From NCBI GenBank assembly GCA_963277665.1, contig OY728153.1, positions 276,804,250-276,868,249 on the forward strand: 64,000 nucleotides of DNA, written 5' to 3'. A program made the translations under genes and the position numbers. Source of the DNA: Viscum album (Eukaryota; Streptophyta; Magnoliopsida; Santalales; Viscaceae). The notes under the pieces are model-generated. The model saw only the letters and a list, made by a program, of their open reading frames with translations, made no database searches and had not been told where the DNA came from. Positions 61,662 through 64,000 of the stretch are shown here, piece after piece; positions within the stretch are counted from its first letter, which is position 1, and every line of letters begins with the position of its first letter.

Positions 61662-64000
61662 TTAGGAATGTACAGATGGATTGTTTTCCCAAATTCCTTC
61701 GTCGTGATCGTTCTTTATGGAACAAACTATGTCTTCAACATGATCGTCATTATGTTCTGTTAATATTTCCATTGAAGTATGGATATCACATAAATCAGCA
61801 TATTCATCAAGTTCATCCTCACCAACATATTGTTTTTTCCCTTGTAAAACAACAGCCCACTGCATATCTGATTGATAGAGTACATAAAAAATTTGTTTTT
61901 TCATGTGTTTCCATTATAAAAGAATCAGTTGTGTCTTCCAATCTATTCAGATTAACAAGTGTCATTCCAAATTCATCGTGTCTGACACTGTTGTTACCGT
62001 TAAACCATTTACAGTTAAAAACGGGAACTTTAATTTTAAAGTAATCAACCTCCCATATGTCTTCAATCACTCTATAATATGAATTTGATGCAGAAATTGG
62101 GTTTTTGTCCTTAGCACTCGAAAAATGCATTGCTTCTGCAAACACCAATACACCACTATTCTGAACTGCACTTCTATTGTCCTGAGCTTTTGTATAAAAT
62201 GTATAACCATTAATGTCATAACCAGACTATGTTATCACATTTAAACATGGACCACCCACTATCCATTATAATGTCTCTGATACATCTGATCTACCAAGAA
62301 AAGCCTTTTTAATCCATGACAAAAAAGTTTTGTTGTGCTCATTCAAAATCCACATTTCATTCTTCTTTGGATGACATTGTTTCAACTCATTAATGTGCAA
62401 TGTGATATATGGTTGAGCATCAGCTATGTTCTTCAAGATGTATGATTCTAACTTCTTCATCTGTTCAGCTGACAATGATTTGACTTTCAAGACGTGAATC
62501 CCCTTTCCCTCATTATTAAATCGTTCATGGCGAGATGGAGGCAAACCTAGGTGTTGCGCCGTAGCCAAGTAGCTCGTACAAAACTCTGCTACCTCCTCAG
62601 AAATATACTTTTTAATAATGGAGGCTTCAGGTCGATATAGATTTTTAACATAACCCTTTAATATTTTCATATACCTTTCGAAAGGATACATCCAACGAAG
62701 ATATACAGGTCCACAAAGCTTTATTTCTCGAACCAGATGAATCATTAAATGCACCATTATATCAAAAAAAGTTGGAGGAAAACACATTTCCAATTGACAA
62801 AGTATTAAAATTGCATCCTTTTCCAAAATTTTCAAAGCATTCACATCAATCGCCTTGTTACAAATTGAATTGAAAAAATAACACAACTTCATTATAGTCT
62901 TTCTGACACGAATGGGCAATATTCCACGCAATGCAACTGGTAGAATTTGTTGCATCATGACGTGACAGTCATGTGATTTCATACCTATCAACTTCAAGTC
63001 CTTCATTGAGACAAAAAATTTTACATTAGAAGAATAACCTTGAGGCACATTGGTATCATGAAGACACTGACAGAAGCTAATTTTCTCCCTCTTCGATAAT
63101 GTATGACACACCGGGGGAAGAAATGTTCGTCTTCCTTTAGGAGTGGGAGCTAACTCCAAACGTATTCCCATTGATAGTAAGTATAATCTTGCATTCAACC
63201 CATCTTTAGTCTTTCCTTTAATGTCTAACAATGTTCCAATCAAAGAATCACATATATTCTTCTCCATGTGCATGACATCAATATTATGTTTAACTTCATG
63301 ATACCTCCAATATGGTAGCTCAAAAAATAATGACCTTTTCTTCCAAATATGTCTATCATTACCAGATTTCTGTGTCTTTCCCAATGTCACGTCATGGTTT
63401 TTCACCCTCTCAAAATACAGATCATGGGATAAAGGTTTTTGAGCAGTATCAAATTCTTGTGATCCATTAAATTCCTTTTTTAGTCTTTTATAAGGGTGTT
63501 CCATAGGCAAAAACTTTCGATGACCCATGTACACTGTTCTCCTCCCATGATGCAATTGACAATAGGACGTCTGTTGTTCACAAATTGGACATGCTTTATG
63601 CCCTTTAACACTGTATCCAGACAAATTTCCATACACTGGGAAGTCATTTATAGTGAACAGAATCACTGCATGCAGTTGAAAATATTCCATTTTATAAGAA
63701 TCATACACCCTAATACCATCAGCCCATAACAGTTTCAAATCATCAATCAACGGTGAGAATTAAACATCAATATCATTACCGGGATTCTTTGGACCAGAGA
63801 TCATTATACTCAACATGACATATTTGCGCTTCATACAAACATCAGGAGAGAGGTTGTAAATTACCAATAAAATAGGCCATGAACTATGTGTGCTACTGAG
63901 TGTTCGGTATGGATTCATTCCATCTGTGCACAACCCTAGTCTGAGATTTCTTATTTAATTTCCAAATGTAGAATACTGCACATCAATTTTCTTCCATTGT
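61662..64000 (-). pseudogene. tnp2: CACTA transposase tnp2 with DUF4218 and DUF4216, broken; 5' end outside window
   Basis: The catalytic transposase of the element. The longest open part (62,266-63,750, 494 codons) has the tnp2 pattern CPICEQQTSYC...GHRKFLP (residues 54-82), IDVMHMEKNICDSL (about 157-170), then DUF4218 (MKSHDCHVMMQQILPVALRG, FDIMVHLMIHLVREI, LCGPVYLRWMYPFERYMK; about 257-365). Further on are GYDINGYTFYTKAQ and DUF4216 (YYRVIEDIWEVDYF, VPVFNCKW) to a stop at 61,662. Upstream of residue 1 the homology continues (NLRLGLCTDGMNPY, MISGPKNPGNDIDV) to the window edge. Lesions: in-frame stops at 63,955-63,957, 63,760-63,762, 62,266-62,268 and 62,227-62,229, and one extra base in the T run 61,896-61,901. 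Confidence 0.9.

Larger units (their letters stand above)
56679..64000 (-). mobile_element. CACTA (En/Spm) DNA transposon, one end inside the window
   Basis: The terminus CACTAGTGCAGAAAACA begins at 56,679. It is followed by subterminal repeats and, in the usual order, by the two genes of CACTA elements, both on the minus strand: Ptta/Transposase_24 near this end, tnp2 further in. The element exceeds 7.3 kb, and the second terminus and 3-bp target duplication lie outside (the left candidate is AGC, 56,676-56,678). Both genes are broken, so the copy could move only if proteins were supplied in trans. Confidence 0.9.

Noticed and set aside
63496..63729. Plus-strand open frame opposite tnp2
   Set aside because: It lies wholly antisense to strongly supported tnp2 coding sequence.

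Overview
The window looks like a repeat-rich, strongly AT-rich intergenic stretch of a flowering-plant nuclear genome. The evidence is the set of plant element lineages present: a CACTA (En/Spm) transposon with tnp2 and Ptta-type genes, Ty3/gypsy elements primed by initiator-Met tRNA, an L1-type LINE, and tRNA-derived SINEs. I find no host protein gene, and every coding region I recognise is a transposable-element gene in decay. The 60-130 codon open frames scattered through the window are what chance gives in such sequence.

Layout. Bases 1-17,640 hold two nested LTR elements. Element A (4,138-15,388, + strand) has two LTRs of about 4.23 kb, a PBS, a broken gag, a PPT and no pol. It sits inside the 5' LTR of an older, related minus-strand element B, whose LTR is split into 2,813-4,137 and 15,389 to about 17,640. 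B's short internal region (1,268-2,812) carries a SINE, and A carries a related SINE in the opposite orientation. Bases 17,640-26,990 are AT-rich and anonymous. A degenerate L1 ORF1 lies at about 26,990-28,560 (minus).

From about 29,020 there is another relative of A, element D (+). Its 5' LTR is about 29,020-33,434 and its 3' LTR starts at 45,792. Its internal region is split by element F (34,764 to about 44,640, minus), a gypsy element with recognisable RT, integrase and chromodomain-like tail. D's 3' LTR stops matching near 48,360, where a different minus-strand gypsy element (G) seems to begin. G has a GC-richer terminal region, two tandem-repeat fields (52.1-53.6 and 53.9-55.5 kb) and an integrase fragment (56,150-56,678).

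G's integrase is cut by the end of a CACTA transposon whose CACTA terminus begins at 56,679; the other end lies outside the window. Reading inward from that end there are an array of about 11 palindromic units (56,776-57,330), a C-rich minisatellite (57,476-57,895), a ten-exon Transposase_24 gene with a C-terminal Ulp1-like C48 protease domain (58,076-61,052, minus), a GC-rich repeat island, and a tnp2/DUF4218/DUF4216 transposase (61,662 to beyond 64,000, minus). Both CACTA genes carry stops and frameshifts, so this copy cannot make intact proteins.

How they fit together: A and D lack pol and would have needed a helper. Their gag resembles the gypsy lineage to which F's pol belongs, so an F-like element is a plausible donor (inference). 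The least expected signals are a hairpin motif with core CGTACGTACG shared by several diverged LTRs, a 150-bp tandem repeat whose central dyad shows compensatory change, and the GC-rich hairpin-bearing island between the two CACTA genes.
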